This document shows positions 46,201 through 59,800 of a stretch of 64,000 nt of DNA, piece by piece (positions within the stretch are counted from its first letter, which is position 1; every line of letters begins with the position of its first letter). Location: NCBI GenBank assembly GCA_035582835.1, contig JAYKAV010001278.1, forward strand, positions 384,969-448,968. Direction: 5' to 3'. The notes below the pieces were generated by a model that searched no databases, had not been told where the DNA came from, and saw only the letters and a program-made list of their open reading frames with translations. The DNA comes from Phoebastria nigripes (lineage: Eukaryota; Chordata; Aves; Procellariiformes; Diomedeidae). The position numbers and the translations under genes were made by a program.

Positions 46201-48477
46201 TAACGTTGAGAGAATTATTTTATATCATTTGCTATTTGAAAATGGAATTACATCTTTGTAATGGTTTGCAAATAAAACCTCCATTCACATTGTATTTCAA
46301 ACTAAGTTAATGTGATATTGCGGAATAGTTATTGGATTCAATTGATATAATTAAAATAACTATGTTAGACTGTCAAAATACTTTTGTGCTGTGTGTAATG
46401 CTCAATGTTGCTTGTATACACAAAGCTAAGGCCAGTCTTGACTTCATCGCTCAAACTAGGCTGTGTCTGTGCTAGGTGATGCAGCTAAATACAGGGGTCC
46501 TGTTTTTTTCACAACCGCTACGGACCCACAGCTCTAACTGAATTCATTGACATCTGCACATGTCCATTGCTGCTTCACGTCAGGACTGTAATTTGTTCCT
46601 GGCCACCAACAAACTGCTTGCAAAGAGTCTCAGGGTGTTGTAGCATTGACACAAACTAATGCAATTAGACATATTAGACACTGGTTTCTCTGCAACCAAT
46701 TGTAAACAGCATCCTTGCTGTAGCTTTAAAGGTCACTGTTGATGGAGCCTCACATTTGCAAACACCAAGCTTAATTTGTTGTCTATTTTAATGTATTGTC
46801 CTGAAGTTATTGGGTTTTGAGAACACAGAATCTATTAAGAAGCTTAATAGAGCAGCTCATTCCAATTATAAGAAATGTATTGGTGGAGAACATGGAAATG
46901 CATGGAAGATCAATGTATTAAGCAGTTGCCTGAATGGAGGAAACAGAGGAAATAGATTAAAATTAATTCTCTTTAGTACAAAAAAGATATTTGCTTCTAC
47001 ATAGTACTAAAAATGTTGGGTTGCTTATATTGTAGGAGATGATAAAGCATTTCTATGCTGATTGTATAAAATCAGGTAAAGAGCTATCCACAACTTTTTC
47101 CTTCATCCATTTCTTTTTCCCCAAGATATTGCTGGGTATAGTTGAATTTGTTTTGTCTTTACACTTTTTTTTTTTCTCCTCTCTGGGTTATGTTTTCCTA
47201 TTTTGCAGGTTCTTAAATTCCTACACTGGAAGACTGTTGTACTGAAAGCTTACTTGGCAGCAAGATAACTTAGCAGTGAACCCGAGACGGGTCATCTGTG
47301 AAGATGCAATGTGGAGTGACTGGCTCTTTGGCTTCGAATTTCTGTTGCTAAATGCCAGGTTTCCTAGGTGCAAAATCAGGGTTTCGGACTATGGCCTAAG
47401 GACATGGGCATTTGGATAGTAATCCCAAGTGAATGCTGCCAGTTTCCTTTGTCAGTGGTGTCTGAAGGAAAAAACAAGGGAGATACTTTTGACTCAGATC
47501 AATTCTCTGCTCCAGTTTGCCGTGTGGCACTACTCCATGTGTCATCTGCTTTGGCAAAAACTCATGGGGAGGCAGAGGAGGGGGCAAATTCATTGAGCAG
47601 TTTTTGCTTTTACTACCTCATTAAACTGTGGCTGCAGCCCCTCATGCTTAGTGCAATCACCATTCAAACACAGATGTTTGAAGAATGCTATTGTAATTAT
47701 TTTTTACTTACTATTAAGGGCAGGTTTCATAGGAACTATGAAACAAACTTATGATCCATAGAAATTAAATATTAAAAGCTAGTTGAATTATTTACAGTAT
47801 CATCCATTTACTAATTTCACCTTTTGTGGTATAAACAGGTTGCCATTTAAGGTTCATTTTAAATTACCTGTGGATAATATCTGTGAAAGAGTTCCCAAGA
47901 TTTTTTCATGTAGGAGAAGATTATAGCCTGAATGTAAGCAAAACAAGGTAAAGACTGGCTAACTCAAAAGTTAACTCAAACACAAACTGTATATTTGCAG
48001 TAGGTTTTTACTTTGAATTGTCTGAACAAATATTTTTCTTGTTTCCCCATGAGAAGAGCAGTCAGTAGGACCTCGAGACAGAAGTCCCACCACCATGTCA
48101 TGGGAAATTGCTAAAAGAGTGATCACGAACCTGTTACTCTGCCTTGCTGGAGCTCCTTCTGTACGAATGGGGGAAGGGGTAAAACCACTGTGCCAGAGAC
48201 GAAGCAGGCTAGTAAGTGGATATATTATAGTTGGGACTGAACTGAAACGTGCTCATATTTTCCCCCTGGGATTTGCACCAAACCTGGCATTTCAGTGCAT
48301 GAGGAAGAGCATGGCTTTTGTGCCACAACAGGGTTAAGTGATACAAACAAAGATAGGTTAAAATAACATTATCTGTAGCTGAAAATCACTTCAGTCTCAT
48401 CAGGCCTGCTAAGATTGTCTCAGGTCTTCTCTTTCTCTGGTTTGGCTGTAAGATTGTAAGTTCCTTGCTTTGTGTTT

Positions 48478-48613
48478 GGTTTTTTGTTGTTGTTGTTTTT
48501 GGTGGGTTTTGTTTGGTTGTTGTTGTTGTTGGTTTTTTTTGTGTGTGTGTTTGTTTTTTTTGGTTTTTTTTTTGTTTTTTTTGGTTTTTTTTTTTTTTNT
48601 TTTTTTTTTTTTT
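48478..48613 (+). repeat. T/G-rich low-complexity block
   Basis: About 135 bases made almost only of T and G (TTGTTGTTG, GTGTGTGTG, TTTTTTGG units, ending in a T run with an N at 48599). The apparent ORFs on both strands here are artefacts of composition. Confidence 0.95.
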
Positions 48614-50534
48614 AAATAATATACATCTGATGCCAGGCAAAACCACAACTATATTATAGGAATTCTCCTTTATGCACAAGTTTTCAGCATGTGTTCGTTT
48701 CAGCATACAGCCCTTAGTGTTGTATGCTCTTTCAAAAATTATCAAGAGAGGCTGCAAATCTTACAAGGCTGCAGACTGCTGAAGGTTCAGAGGTCTTCGG
48801 ATCATGCAATAGTTTCTAGGGCACATTGGTCATTACAGGCAGTAATCAACGCAGGGAAAGAGATGGATTGTTGAGGATCTTGATAGATGATTCTGTGATC
48901 TGACACTGGTCATAGCTTGAAAAGAAAGATTGAGATCTTTATTCCTGAAAATATTAAAACCCTGACTTCAATGGGATTGCTTGTATGATTTAAATTAAAA
49001 ATACTTTTTTGGAAGAGAATTAATCTCCAGCCTACTGGAATGTGTGTATTTTTAAATTATTTTATCCAAATTTTCCTGCTTTTTCATGTCTTTCCAACAT
49101 TCATCGTTTAAGTAATTTAAAAAAATCTAATTGTCAATAAGTTGTTTATCCCAGTGCTATATAAAGCAATTTAATTCACTTGGATTTACAGAAAGGATTT
49201 TTACAAAGTTCGTCACAAAAGGCTCTTCAGGAAACAAACAGATTGTGAGTTCAGTCCTCCTCCCCCCATGATGTTCCATCTGTCTAGACTGTATCTATTC
49301 TAGACACATAATAACATTTGCTTGCATCCAGGAAGGAACAGACTTTCAAAAATTAGTCCCAGAGTTGAGCTGCATATGTTTCGGGGTAGTTTTATATTCT
49401 ATAAGGTGTCCTTTCTGGCAATAATGCGGTGAAAACATATGTAAAGATGTCAGGAAGATTCCCCTAACAATTTTGCTTTGCAGAATCCATTTACAAATGT
49501 TGGACGTTGTGCTACTATCGACCTTACTTGTATTGTAGCTTTTGGTTAATGGGGGCTGAGGACAGGGTACCGCATGTGTTTTGAGAGCAGTAACGTCTGC
49601 TAGGTCTCTTCTGTCTCTTGAGAGGTGGTCTCTGCAAACTCCACAAAAATCAGAGCTTGGCTTAAAAAGCATCTTTCCAGAATGCAAAACTGATTTGTAC
49701 AGCTTTAGCATTAGCGTTTAGGGAGGAACAGCAAACTGCTGAGACTTCTGGCATTGAGTTTTTTCTTGCCCCGATTGGGAGAGAGGAAAAGTGTTTCCAC
49801 CTGTTGGCTATTTGGCTGCCCACGTAGATGAGAGCCCTCCTCCCACCTGCCCTGCAGAGGTGGTGGCTGGCACTAGTGTCCTCCTTGCAGACTGGCAGGA
49901 GCAAGGTCTGGTGAGGCCATAACTGACCTGACACCTCCCAAAGCCTCAGCCCTGCTCTGACTTCTCCACCTTTCTTGTACTTGGGCCGTTATGAACCAGT
50001 TATAACCTGAGGGCTGTAAAGCAGATGCTGCAACTCAGAGATGAAAAAATATGGGATGTGCTCATTGTGCTGTATACAAAGTTGAGGTGTTTGTTTTGTT
50101 TTTTTTTTTTAATCTTTCTGTCGGAGAACTGAAGTTTTGCTCTTGCTGTTTATACTAGCAGCATGATTTCTTTTGAATTCTAGCTGTTCCCAAAATATGG
50201 GAAGTAACTCTGTGAAGAGTTCTGCAGCAAATTGATTGCTTCCCTACCCATACAAGCAGAAGTCTGCAGGTGCCTGTCTCAGGCCATCATTCCTGATGCT
50301 TGTTAATAGTTCTGCCTGTGATAGCTATGGTGTAAAATATTATTTTGCTGAGACACTAATGGGTCTTCTAGGGTTTTTATACTGCAGGAAACTGCAGTAT
50401 TGCACAAGGGAAAGCCTTGATTTAGGACATGTGCCTGCGTATGGGGGAAAAAAAAGTGAGAAGGGCTAAAGGCCAGACCTCAGAGAATAATTGCTGCTTT
50501 GGGAGAGAAAGCCAAAGGACCCACTTTTCTCCTG

Positions 50535-50830
50535 AGAGTCAGGTTTTAATTCTGCCATTCGCATCTTTGCTGGTGGTTCAGTTTTCCTTTCTGTAAACCT
50601 GATGTTGGTGTATATCTGCATGCACAAATATGCATTCTTATGACTCTGCCTTGCCTCGCTTACACTCTCACAATGTGGGGCTGCAGGGCAGGAGGTGCCG
50701 TTCAGCTCTGTCGCTGCAGGCAGATGGTAATGATGGTGAGGCACTGACACGCACTGTGGTATTTGCCTGCCTCCACATCTGTTGTGAAGCTTCATGCATT
50801 TTTGCAAAGTGCTTTAGGATGTGTGGACGA
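50535..50830 (+). repeat. Possible MIR-like ancient SINE, interrupted
   Basis: GGTGGTTCAGTTTTCCTTTC and TGTAAACCTGATG (about 50571-50604) resemble the MIR core (CAGTTTCCTCATCTGTAAAA TGG). Then, after about 150 unrelated bases, TGTTGTGAAGC...ATGCATTTTTGCAAAGTGCTTTAGGATG (about 50778-50821) resembles the next MIR block (GTTGTGAGGATTAAATG ... GTAAAGCGCTTTGA). The order and strand are consistent with one old element split by an insertion. The assignment is tentative. Confidence 0.35.
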
Positions 50831-50839
50831 GAGCCGGTC

Positions 50840-53800
50840 ACTGTTGGAGGGACAGCAAGAATTAAGGCCATCATTGACCCACAAGTGGCATTGCCAAACT
50901 GTAACAGCAGATGTAGAAAGCATAAATCCGTGGGCAGTGCAGGCAAGCCTCGTCCTAAGCTGAAGCAATTCTAAGTTCAGATGTTTGGAAGGTCCCACGG
51001 TGCTTTATAAACCCTGTATGGTACTCTCCAAAATCTGGAAGCTCTGTCTCCTCTTGCTTTGAAGCCAAGAACACTTAGAGCTAATTCTCTCTTCTTTGCC
51101 CTTGCCATTGACCTCATTTACGGAGATGAAAGAAGTAAAAACAATTAGCTCACTGGGAAATTCTATTATGTGGAAGGGAGGTGGACGTTTGATCAATACT
51201 CGTGGGTTATGGTCCCAGCTGGAAGGGCAGATTTTTGTCTCCCAGATGGAGTGATGCCTGTTAGTTCCTGAGGCTTTGCAAGTGGGAAAGATAGTGATCC
51301 AGCCTTTCACTTCTGGAAAATTGAAAGACGCCATTTTAATCTTCTCAAGTAGTGAACTGGAATGTATATTGGACATAATTCATCCTGTTGTTGTAGGGGT
51401 AAAAGGGCTTATTAGGGAAATGTGCCCTTCATTTAACAATGCCTAATGGTGTAAAGCAGAACCTGCCCCAGCCTCTTGCTCCCCGAGCCCAGAAGTGATT
51501 TCTCTTTGACTGTTTCACAGTATCAAGTAACTTACTCCATTCAAACCCATAACAAGTTCTCTGAGAGCCTTCTTTGCTCCTTCACCTTGCTGACGTGAAT
51601 GGGGCCCCTGAACACACATCTGTGCTGTGGGCTGGAGTGTACACTGGCCACGTGTGCACAGCGGGTCCCGCTGAGGGCAACCTGTGCGACTGGGGTTTCA
51701 GCTGTGACTCCAAAGCAGCCTCTCTGGTAAATTGGAGCAGGTGAAGCAGACCTGGCTGCTCTTGAAAGTTAATGTTCTCATTGAAGCAAATTAGCATATA
51801 TTAGGAGAGGCAAGGATAAGTGGACTTCTGCCTTTGAAGCTANTGTTGCATGATTTGAATCAGTGTTTTTTCCTAACCACTACATAAAACTATTAGTTTA
51901 TCTCATTTAAGGTTTGTTATTATGAAAAGGCAGAGATGCTGGTATTTTAGGGTTCAAGGTTTAATTTCTAGTGAGAGAAGTGTTGATAAGCTTTAGAAAG
52001 GTATGGCTAATTTGCTGTAAACTTAAAAGCATAAACTAGCACTGTTAATGATAGGGAATCCTTGCACCTCTGCTAATGCCCTCTAACATTCATTTATTAT
52101 TTTCATGCCACTAGTTGCCTTTTGGAATGGATAACTTGCCATACTGAGTAAAGCAATTAGTCTGCTGAGCCTCCTATTTTCCTTCCAGCCATAGCTAATG
52201 TGGAGAGTTAATATATTTTGCATTTTTATTCTACCTCCACCCTAAGAGTCTTGACGGTTTTTACTCATGTTAGTGTAAGAAGCCTCTAAGCTACTCTGAT
52301 AGCAGACAGATCATAAATTATCTCCTTTTGCTGAGGTGGGAAACAGAGCAATGGCATGACAATGTGCTTTAGTGTTCCTGGTACTGAATTTAGAACATTG
52401 TAGCTGTGAGACACAAAGCAGTAATTCCATATATCTTTATCTTATCAGTTAAAATGTGTGTGTTTTTTTAAAAAAAAAAATTATAATGATTTAACTTTAT
52501 TTTGGTAGGTTTTTTGTTTGGTATCTTTTGGTATCTTTTTTGTTTTCCACTATACAACCAGACCTTCTAGCATCTTTTTACAAGTCACTTCCAGCTCTCT
52601 TGTGCTTGTTTTGCCCGAGGAGCTCAGCTGGTGCGCCAGCACCACACTTCACACAGGCAGGCTCTGTGTGTCCCTGGCAGTCCCTTGGCTCCCCTCCCCA
52701 CTGTTATGCTAGCTAGACCCCAGAAAATTTGCTAGGGCTCTGTGGTCTAACAGATGAGACACAGGCTTTTCTGATTAAGGTGAGTGATAATTGATCTGCT
52801 ACACCTTGTTTTGCAGGTGTTTCAGCATCAAAGCTGTTCAGTGTCAGGTGGCTGAAGTTGGTCCATATAAAGGTTGAGCATGGTCATGAAAGCGGCTGCA
52901 CTTGGAGGATGGTGATAAAACCAGGTAAGAAAGAAGGATCCTTTGCACTACTGATTCCCTGGTGTTGCTGGAAGCCTCCTTAGGAGCCACTGGCTAATGT
53001 AAGAAAAAGGCATTCTAAGCCAAGTATGTTGCTGCTGTTACGAACTTTGCATCAGTCCTGGTGCTTGCTATGTGCAGTGCCAGGGGGTGGATGGGCTGGG
53101 CTGATTTTATAGATGGTGCTGCTTGCTGAGCCTTGTGTTCTAGCGTGGGGTCCAGCTGGCCGCGTGTCCCTGGGGGATGGTAAGGGCTGGAGGAGCAGGT
53201 ACTGTGTGCTGTGTCCCTGTGAGCACTCCTGGAGGGACCCTGGCCAAGCCTTGCAGCCTCTGTCCATTTTCCTTCAGCCCTCACCCCTGGAGCTTTTTGC
53301 TGTCAGTTTTTAAGAAGATAAGTAGCAATGCAGAGCTGCCTGTGTGCAACAATAGTGCTGACTTGTTCCTGCTAAAGTGAGGTTTCTGTGGGGAAGCTGG
53401 GCTGGACCCTTGCATGACTCCCCTCTGCTCATCAACATAGATCAGGCATCTGATCTCTTCTGCTATACAGTTGATAATTTCATTATTNTTTGGACTTACA
53501 AAATTATCTGTAGCTAAATATAGCAACAGACCTTCCCTTGGGTAGCTTCTGGGGTAGCAAATTTGTCTGCTCACATTTAAGAAGTTCTGTTTCTTGGTCA
53601 GATGATATGGCACGAGATGCCCTCAACTTGGCAAACAGCAGGGCTTGCTAAGGTGTGTGCCAGGCATGTCTGGGTATGCTTTAGTTCATGATCTGGCCCC
53701 AACTGCGACCAGGGAACAGGGANGAGCTGTTGCGCAAACTGGCTCAACAGGGGAGAAAAGGAGATGGTCCATAAGGGTTATTTATCTGTTGAGCTGTGAG

Positions 53801-56800
53801 GGCACAATGACCACCTTCACTTATTTTCTTGTGGAGAATTGATGCTTGATGCTGCATGCAGTGAAGTTATGGTAGCACTGAAGCAGCAAGGAGAAGCTGA
53901 TTTGGGCAGAAGCAAGCACGCTGTTTTGGAGTGGGGATGCTCGCTATGGATTGTGTCCAGGAGGAGTATAGCTGCCCTCAGTGAGCAGAATGGGCATGAG
54001 AAAGTAGTCCTGGTCATGAGAATGAGTGCAGTGTCAGGAGCACTGGTCAATCAGCAGGCTAAAATGGTGTACAGTTCTTGCAGTGCTGAGATGCAAATAA
54101 AGATCTGGTCCAGCCGAGCAGCCTTTCTGCAAGGCTGTTTCTTGGAAACGTGGGTGACCTTGGAAACAGAAGGGCTCTCCCTCCAAGAGGGCTGCTCAGA
54201 AAGCCTTGCAGTATTGCAGAAGAGGCATTTTGCAATGCACCAGGTGGTGGGGATCAGCACAGGCTGGAATCAGTGCAATCTGGAATACCAGGTGGCATGC
54301 TGAAGCCTGGTGCCAGCACAGACTTGCTATCGTTCTCATCATATAATTCATTGGTGATCTTGCTAATTTGAAATCTGATCTGTGTTTTGTATTGGCTTAA
54401 ATATGTTCTGCCAAATGAGTGGTAGCGTGAAAATCTAGCATTAATTGTTTGTCAAGACACAGTTGAAGCCACAGTCAAAGTGAGTATGACTCACTTTAAA
54501 GAAATGTTTTTCACCTTTATTTCTCTTTCTCCTCCCTCCCTGCTCACCCCATCACCCTTATCTTTGTAGTGTGATGCTTTAGGTAAGCACTAAGACTTTG
54601 GCATTGAGAACTGTGCAAAGGTACTGTTCAGGCTGCTGGAGGTACTGAAATACTCTGAGTAGCAGATGACAGGTTTTCCCATCACCGCTGCATTTCTGGT
54701 GCTCCGGATCTTTTCCTGGATGTATATAGTGGCATTTCATAGTNGGGCCAGGTTCAGTGACCTTTTGATGGGTCATGAGTGTGTGGTTTATTCTCACTCT
54801 TCACACAGTTGTGAAGCAAATGCTACTGGCACAGTTTGCAGGTAAGACTGCACTTCAGATGAATCTGATGTGATGGGACTGCAGCAGTCTGGAGGGATGA
54901 ATGTATGGCAATCTTTAAAGCCAGGTAGCTTCTCAAGTCTGGCTTGTGGTATGGCAAAACAAGGTGAGATAGTTCTTAGTTTAAACAGGTGGAGTATTGT
55001 GCCTTCTCCTTGCTACAGTATTTTGTATCTATTTCGGAAAATAAATAGCTTTAAAAATGTGGGGGTATCTATGGCAGAAGTAGCACTGAATAGAAACAGT
55101 GTGAAGAAAACAGTAGTGTTTACAAGCTGTCAGAGAAGCTTGCCTCCTTATTGATCCTCGGGGTTAACAGAATGTGACAACCTATAGCAACAAAAGTGAA
55201 CAAGCATGGAAGAATATACAAGATCTGATTAAAAATTTATTAACCTGAACTCCAAAACCTCAGAAGGATATTTGTGGTGGTGTGTTGTGGGTTTTTTTTG
55301 GTGTTTGTTTTTTGTGTGTGTGTNTTTTCTTCTTAGCTGTGTTTCTAAACAATCTGTAGTGAATTAGGCCCGTGAAATTGGAAATTTAATTTGGGGTCAT
55401 CTTTAAAAGAACTCTAAAAGCATTAGACTTTGGCCAGGATCTCTGCTTTGGGCCTAAGCCCAGCATGTCATCTCCAAATCAATTCCAAGGTCCTTTTCCA
55501 GCCCAAGCTACTATTGATTGTTTCTTTTTCCTTTTAACAAAAAGTCATCTCTATGGTGATCACATTATATATCTTCATCAGTAAATCAGTAAAGCCAATT
55601 TCAGACCGAAGGAAGCTGCCGCACGAGGAAGCACTGTGGCTTGTGTTTGGCAGCGGTGCAGTGGCTGGCATGTGTGCCCAGGTTGACCGGTGTCCTCCCG
55701 CAAGGCTACACCTTGGGCTCACAAGGCTGCAGCTGCTCGGAAGTCATGCAAAAAGGAGCATGTATACATATCTTAGGCACCTGCCCTTCCCAATCTCGAG
55801 TCTTGGAGACAGGCTATTTTACCTTTTGATTCACTTTGGAAGTGGAGTACAATCCCGGAGAAAGGGCGCTGCAGTTTGGTGGGTTTTGCTTCTGATGAGC
55901 TGGTGAAGGCACTGGGGTGCATGTTGTGTCACCTCTGTAGCAACAGGCTGTGACACACACAGCAGGAGGTCTCATTCTTGGCCCAGCTGTGGTTGTTCCT
56001 CTGTTGTATTTTGACAGAAGTCGTTTGGTGCATTTGCAAGTGTTTTTGTCAGAAGGAGTAAATGTGAGACGACAAAGAGCATTTTAATACCATGCTGAAG
56101 GTAGTAGTGCACACAAAGTATTCCCTTTTGAGAATTGCCATTCCATACAAAAAAACACACAGTCACAGTGAGTTGTTTTGTTGTGTGGTGGTTGTTTTTT
56201 TTTTTTTTATCACATTTTAAGCCTCTCTTACTAAAGTCATAGTTTTGTGCATGGATCATATCTTAAATTGTTATTGAATAGACTTCCTTTCTTTCCATAC
56301 TTTAAACTGGTAAGTGGGTCATACACACATTGTTTTAACTAAATTAAGGTCATTAAACTGGTGCTACCCTGCATGCAGGTGATCTCAGTGCTTCTGTTAA
56401 AGGGCTGAAGTTTAGCAAGCACATTGCATTATTGCGTGTATATTATACTCTCAATAATGCTTCACAGATGTACCTTTCTCTCCAATAAGCTGCTCTTTTT
56501 TACAAATGGCAAGATAGTACTAGTGCAGCATTTCTTCCATCAGTGTGTTGACATAATGTTTAAAGATGGAGAATGCAGAATGGTGCTACGGTAAGGTTGG
56601 AAGACTAAAGGTATTTGTATAGTATGAGCTTTTATAGGCTTAATTAAAATTTGTAAAGCAACAGCTTTTTTTTTTTTTTTTTTTTAGGTGAAAAGACGTT
56701 TTTTTTTTTTTTTTTTTTTTTTTTTGTTTTTTTTGTTAATTTTTTTTTTTTTTTTTTTTTAGGTGAAAAATACTCTTTCTTAGTGTAAGTTGTCATGGGA

Positions 56801-59800
56801 GTCCAATGGAACAGAACTGTAAATAAGGGATTGATGTGAATATAGTTTGGGTCAAAGCATATGAAAATAGAATAAATCTCTTAAATAAAGGCCAGGTGGC
56901 AATACAAGCCAGAGCAATGATGCCCTGTGTGCTACTAACTTAGTGCAGTTACCAATAATTACCACATCCTTAAATGACCATATTGTATTCAGTAGTGTCA
57001 GTAAGGTCAATTCACAGTCATAGGATAAAAGGGGACACTCCAATAGCTCTTAATGTGCATCAAAATGAGAAGATTGATATTGACAAGGTGACCTCAGCTC
57101 CGAAGGGGCAGTTTGTTTTGAATGCCTGTAGTTTTTCTTGCTTATGATTGACAACCTCAATGGTATGACTATTTTCTTTCTTTCTGTGTTTGTCTGGTGT
57201 TTGTTTTGTGGTGTGTTTTTTTTTTTTTTTTTTTTTCTTTTTCCTTTTCCTAAGGGAGCATCGCAGTTCATGCTAGCTATTTCAAATAACACAGCAATAG
57301 TACAAGTAAGTAAAGACTAGCAAGATTTTCTGTAGAAAGTTGCTGCACCCCAGTATCCAATGTCCCCCAAGTGCCCTTTGATCGCTCCCTGAATGACCCC
57401 AGCTCTGTGTTAATGTCTGGCATGCAGTTCCGCAATTAAAATGTGTGGCCTGACATCAGTTCCGAATTTGTCTTTCCTTCAATTTTTCATGTCCACCCAA
57501 TTCATTCTTTTGTCCCCTTAACCTTCTCTGTGTCAGATAACTGTGTGTTTTATTCTTCAGTTGGCACCAGTGGAAAGCTTGCATGCAACTTACTTTTCTG
57601 TTTCTCATCTTTTTCTTTTTTTACATTGAGTTTTGTACTGAAAAGGATTTTAATGGATATTCTGTAAAATTTAGAACCATCCACACTCTTCTACTCCGTA
57701 ACTTATTTTTTCTTTTTTTCCCAAGTAAAGTGATTGGAATGATATGTGCTGTAAAATTTTTGGAGGAAGAACTGCATATTCTTCTTCTTTGCCTGAAGAA
57801 CACCTAGGTACATGCAAATTTGTAAGCTTAGTTAATTAAATGTAGGCCTTGAAGACTGTTCTCTGATTATATTGGGTGATTAAGAGTTCAAGCTTAGTAA
57901 GCACTGATACTGTCAGCAGAAAGAGAAAGCATTTTAAATAAAAACAGTGAATACCTCCAGGATTTGACTGTTTGACAGTATTAGCTATGGAAGGAGGTTA
58001 TGATATTATGGCTTGAATAATCAATGCAACTGTTCTGAGATGTGGAGGAGAAAGGAAAGTTATGAAGTGTAGCAAACTTGTGAGAACACACAGGTTTCAG
58101 TAGAGGGCTCTTTAACCTAAGCTTCCTTGGAGGTTAAGAATACTTATATTGCATTTCTTCCTGCAGAATATGGTGCTGCAACTGTAGAAAATGCTATGCG
58201 CTGGATAAAATAAATTGTACAAACAGAATGGCACCCCCTCAACCCCCCTTTCTTTCTAAGCCTGTTGGTTTGGTATAATACAGTGTGAAAAATACATTGT
58301 AAGAGTCAAGGATGAGTTGTCTTTTTTTTTTTTTCTTTTTCTTTCTGAAAGTTTGTTTTACAAATATGATGCAGCTCAAGCAATTTCTGGTGCAGAAGTC
58401 ACTGCGTTTGCGTCAGGTGAATGGATGGCAAAGGGACACTTGTTGGGAGGAAAATCTAGAAATACGGCTGCAGGAGCAGTAACTGTGCTCAGAGATGGCA
58501 AATGTGAGGAGGTGTGTTGGCAGACCTGGAGCTGGGAGAGCAAGCAGACAGACCTCAGACCTCCAGGTCCTTCTCCTCTCCTCTTTCTCTGGTTGAGGTC
58601 CCCTTCCCCACACCAAACCTTTGGTGATCCCTGAACAGCAGCACAGGGTGGCTGGTGCCTCTTGCCTGAGTGTTGGGGCAGGAATAACACCTGATGTGGC
58701 GTGTAAGGTAGTAAGGAAAAGCTGTGGCTTATGTTTATTCATCCATCGATACCCATGTTGCACCTTCAGCTGTGTGTCCAAGTCCATGAAAATTGGGAAT
58801 AAATACTGTAACTAGTAAATAGCAGGCAAATGTAACTTTTCTGTCTTGGTATATAATAATACTGTTAATATTTTTTTTTTTTGCAATATTCAGGAAATAC
58901 TTTGCCTTACTAAAGCTTTTATGTCAGGAAGAAGGAGGTACTTTTTCAGCTAACTTTTACTGTCTTCTCTGGTTTCCTGTTAGTCAATTGCTGGCATATT
59001 TGCAGTGAAAAAAGGAGACAAAACTTAACCAAGAAAAAACCCTGATGCTTTGACCAACTTCTAAAAATAAGTTCATAAACCATGCATTTGTAATTGATTT
59101 TTTTTCTTAGATATTAAGATTTATTCTCCCTAGAGTGTAATAAATTTGAGGTGGAAGCAGGCCAGCATACGCTTATCTGTTGCCTCTTGGGAAATGGCAT
59201 TTGCAGAGTGATGGCTGGCCTGGAGACTTTTACACCATCAAGTTTAATTGTAATGGCTACTTTTTTGGTCTTTAGACCAGTAAACCTATCTGGCATTTTG
59301 TTGAGGTTCAGCCCTATTCGGTGAGCGAAGGTGTAGTACTCATGAAGCCGCACATCCTGGCTGGCAAGAAGCATGCGTGTGTATGTACGTATACACGTCT
59401 TTCTGTGACCAGGGTGTGCAGCCAAACAGCTCCAGAGTGGGTTAAGAAGCGTGAGAGCAGAGCCACGGATGAAATCAGGTCAGGGACTCCAGAGTGAGCT
59501 GCCCGCTCAGTGGAGTGGAAGAGAGGTGTTTTTGTTTGAGAAATGGCTCTGACTTCAGTGATGGGTTTTGGCTGAGTGGGTTGACATTGCTGAGCCCAGT
59601 CATGCTACGTGTTATCCCTGTTTGAAGGAACATCTTTTTGTATTCACCTGGGCATTATAGGTTTGCTAAAATAGTTCTTTTAACTAGTCACTGTTAAAAA
59701 GCATTGTTTTAACCTCAACACCCTTCATTGTCTCTGTTGCAGCTTTTTAATTTGGACACTGAAGCAGTTTGCTTCCATATGTCCCAGGCTTCAGCAAACT

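Larger units (their letters stand above)
42435..50525. other. Intergenic DNA downstream of BMS1, left half
   Basis: No gene is supported. It contains an (ATT)n microsatellite (about 43252-43270), a poly-C run (43506-43520), a T20-type run (about 44161-44181), a locally GC-rich patch at 44270-45070 without a recognisable exon, and the T/G low-complexity block at 48478-48613. ORFs of 60-130 codons occur on both strands with no recognisable domain. Confidence 0.5.

Noticed and set aside
48386..48757. ORFs on both strands in the T/G-rich block
   Set aside because: Low-complexity translation (Lys/Gln or Phe/Val runs) from simple sequence.
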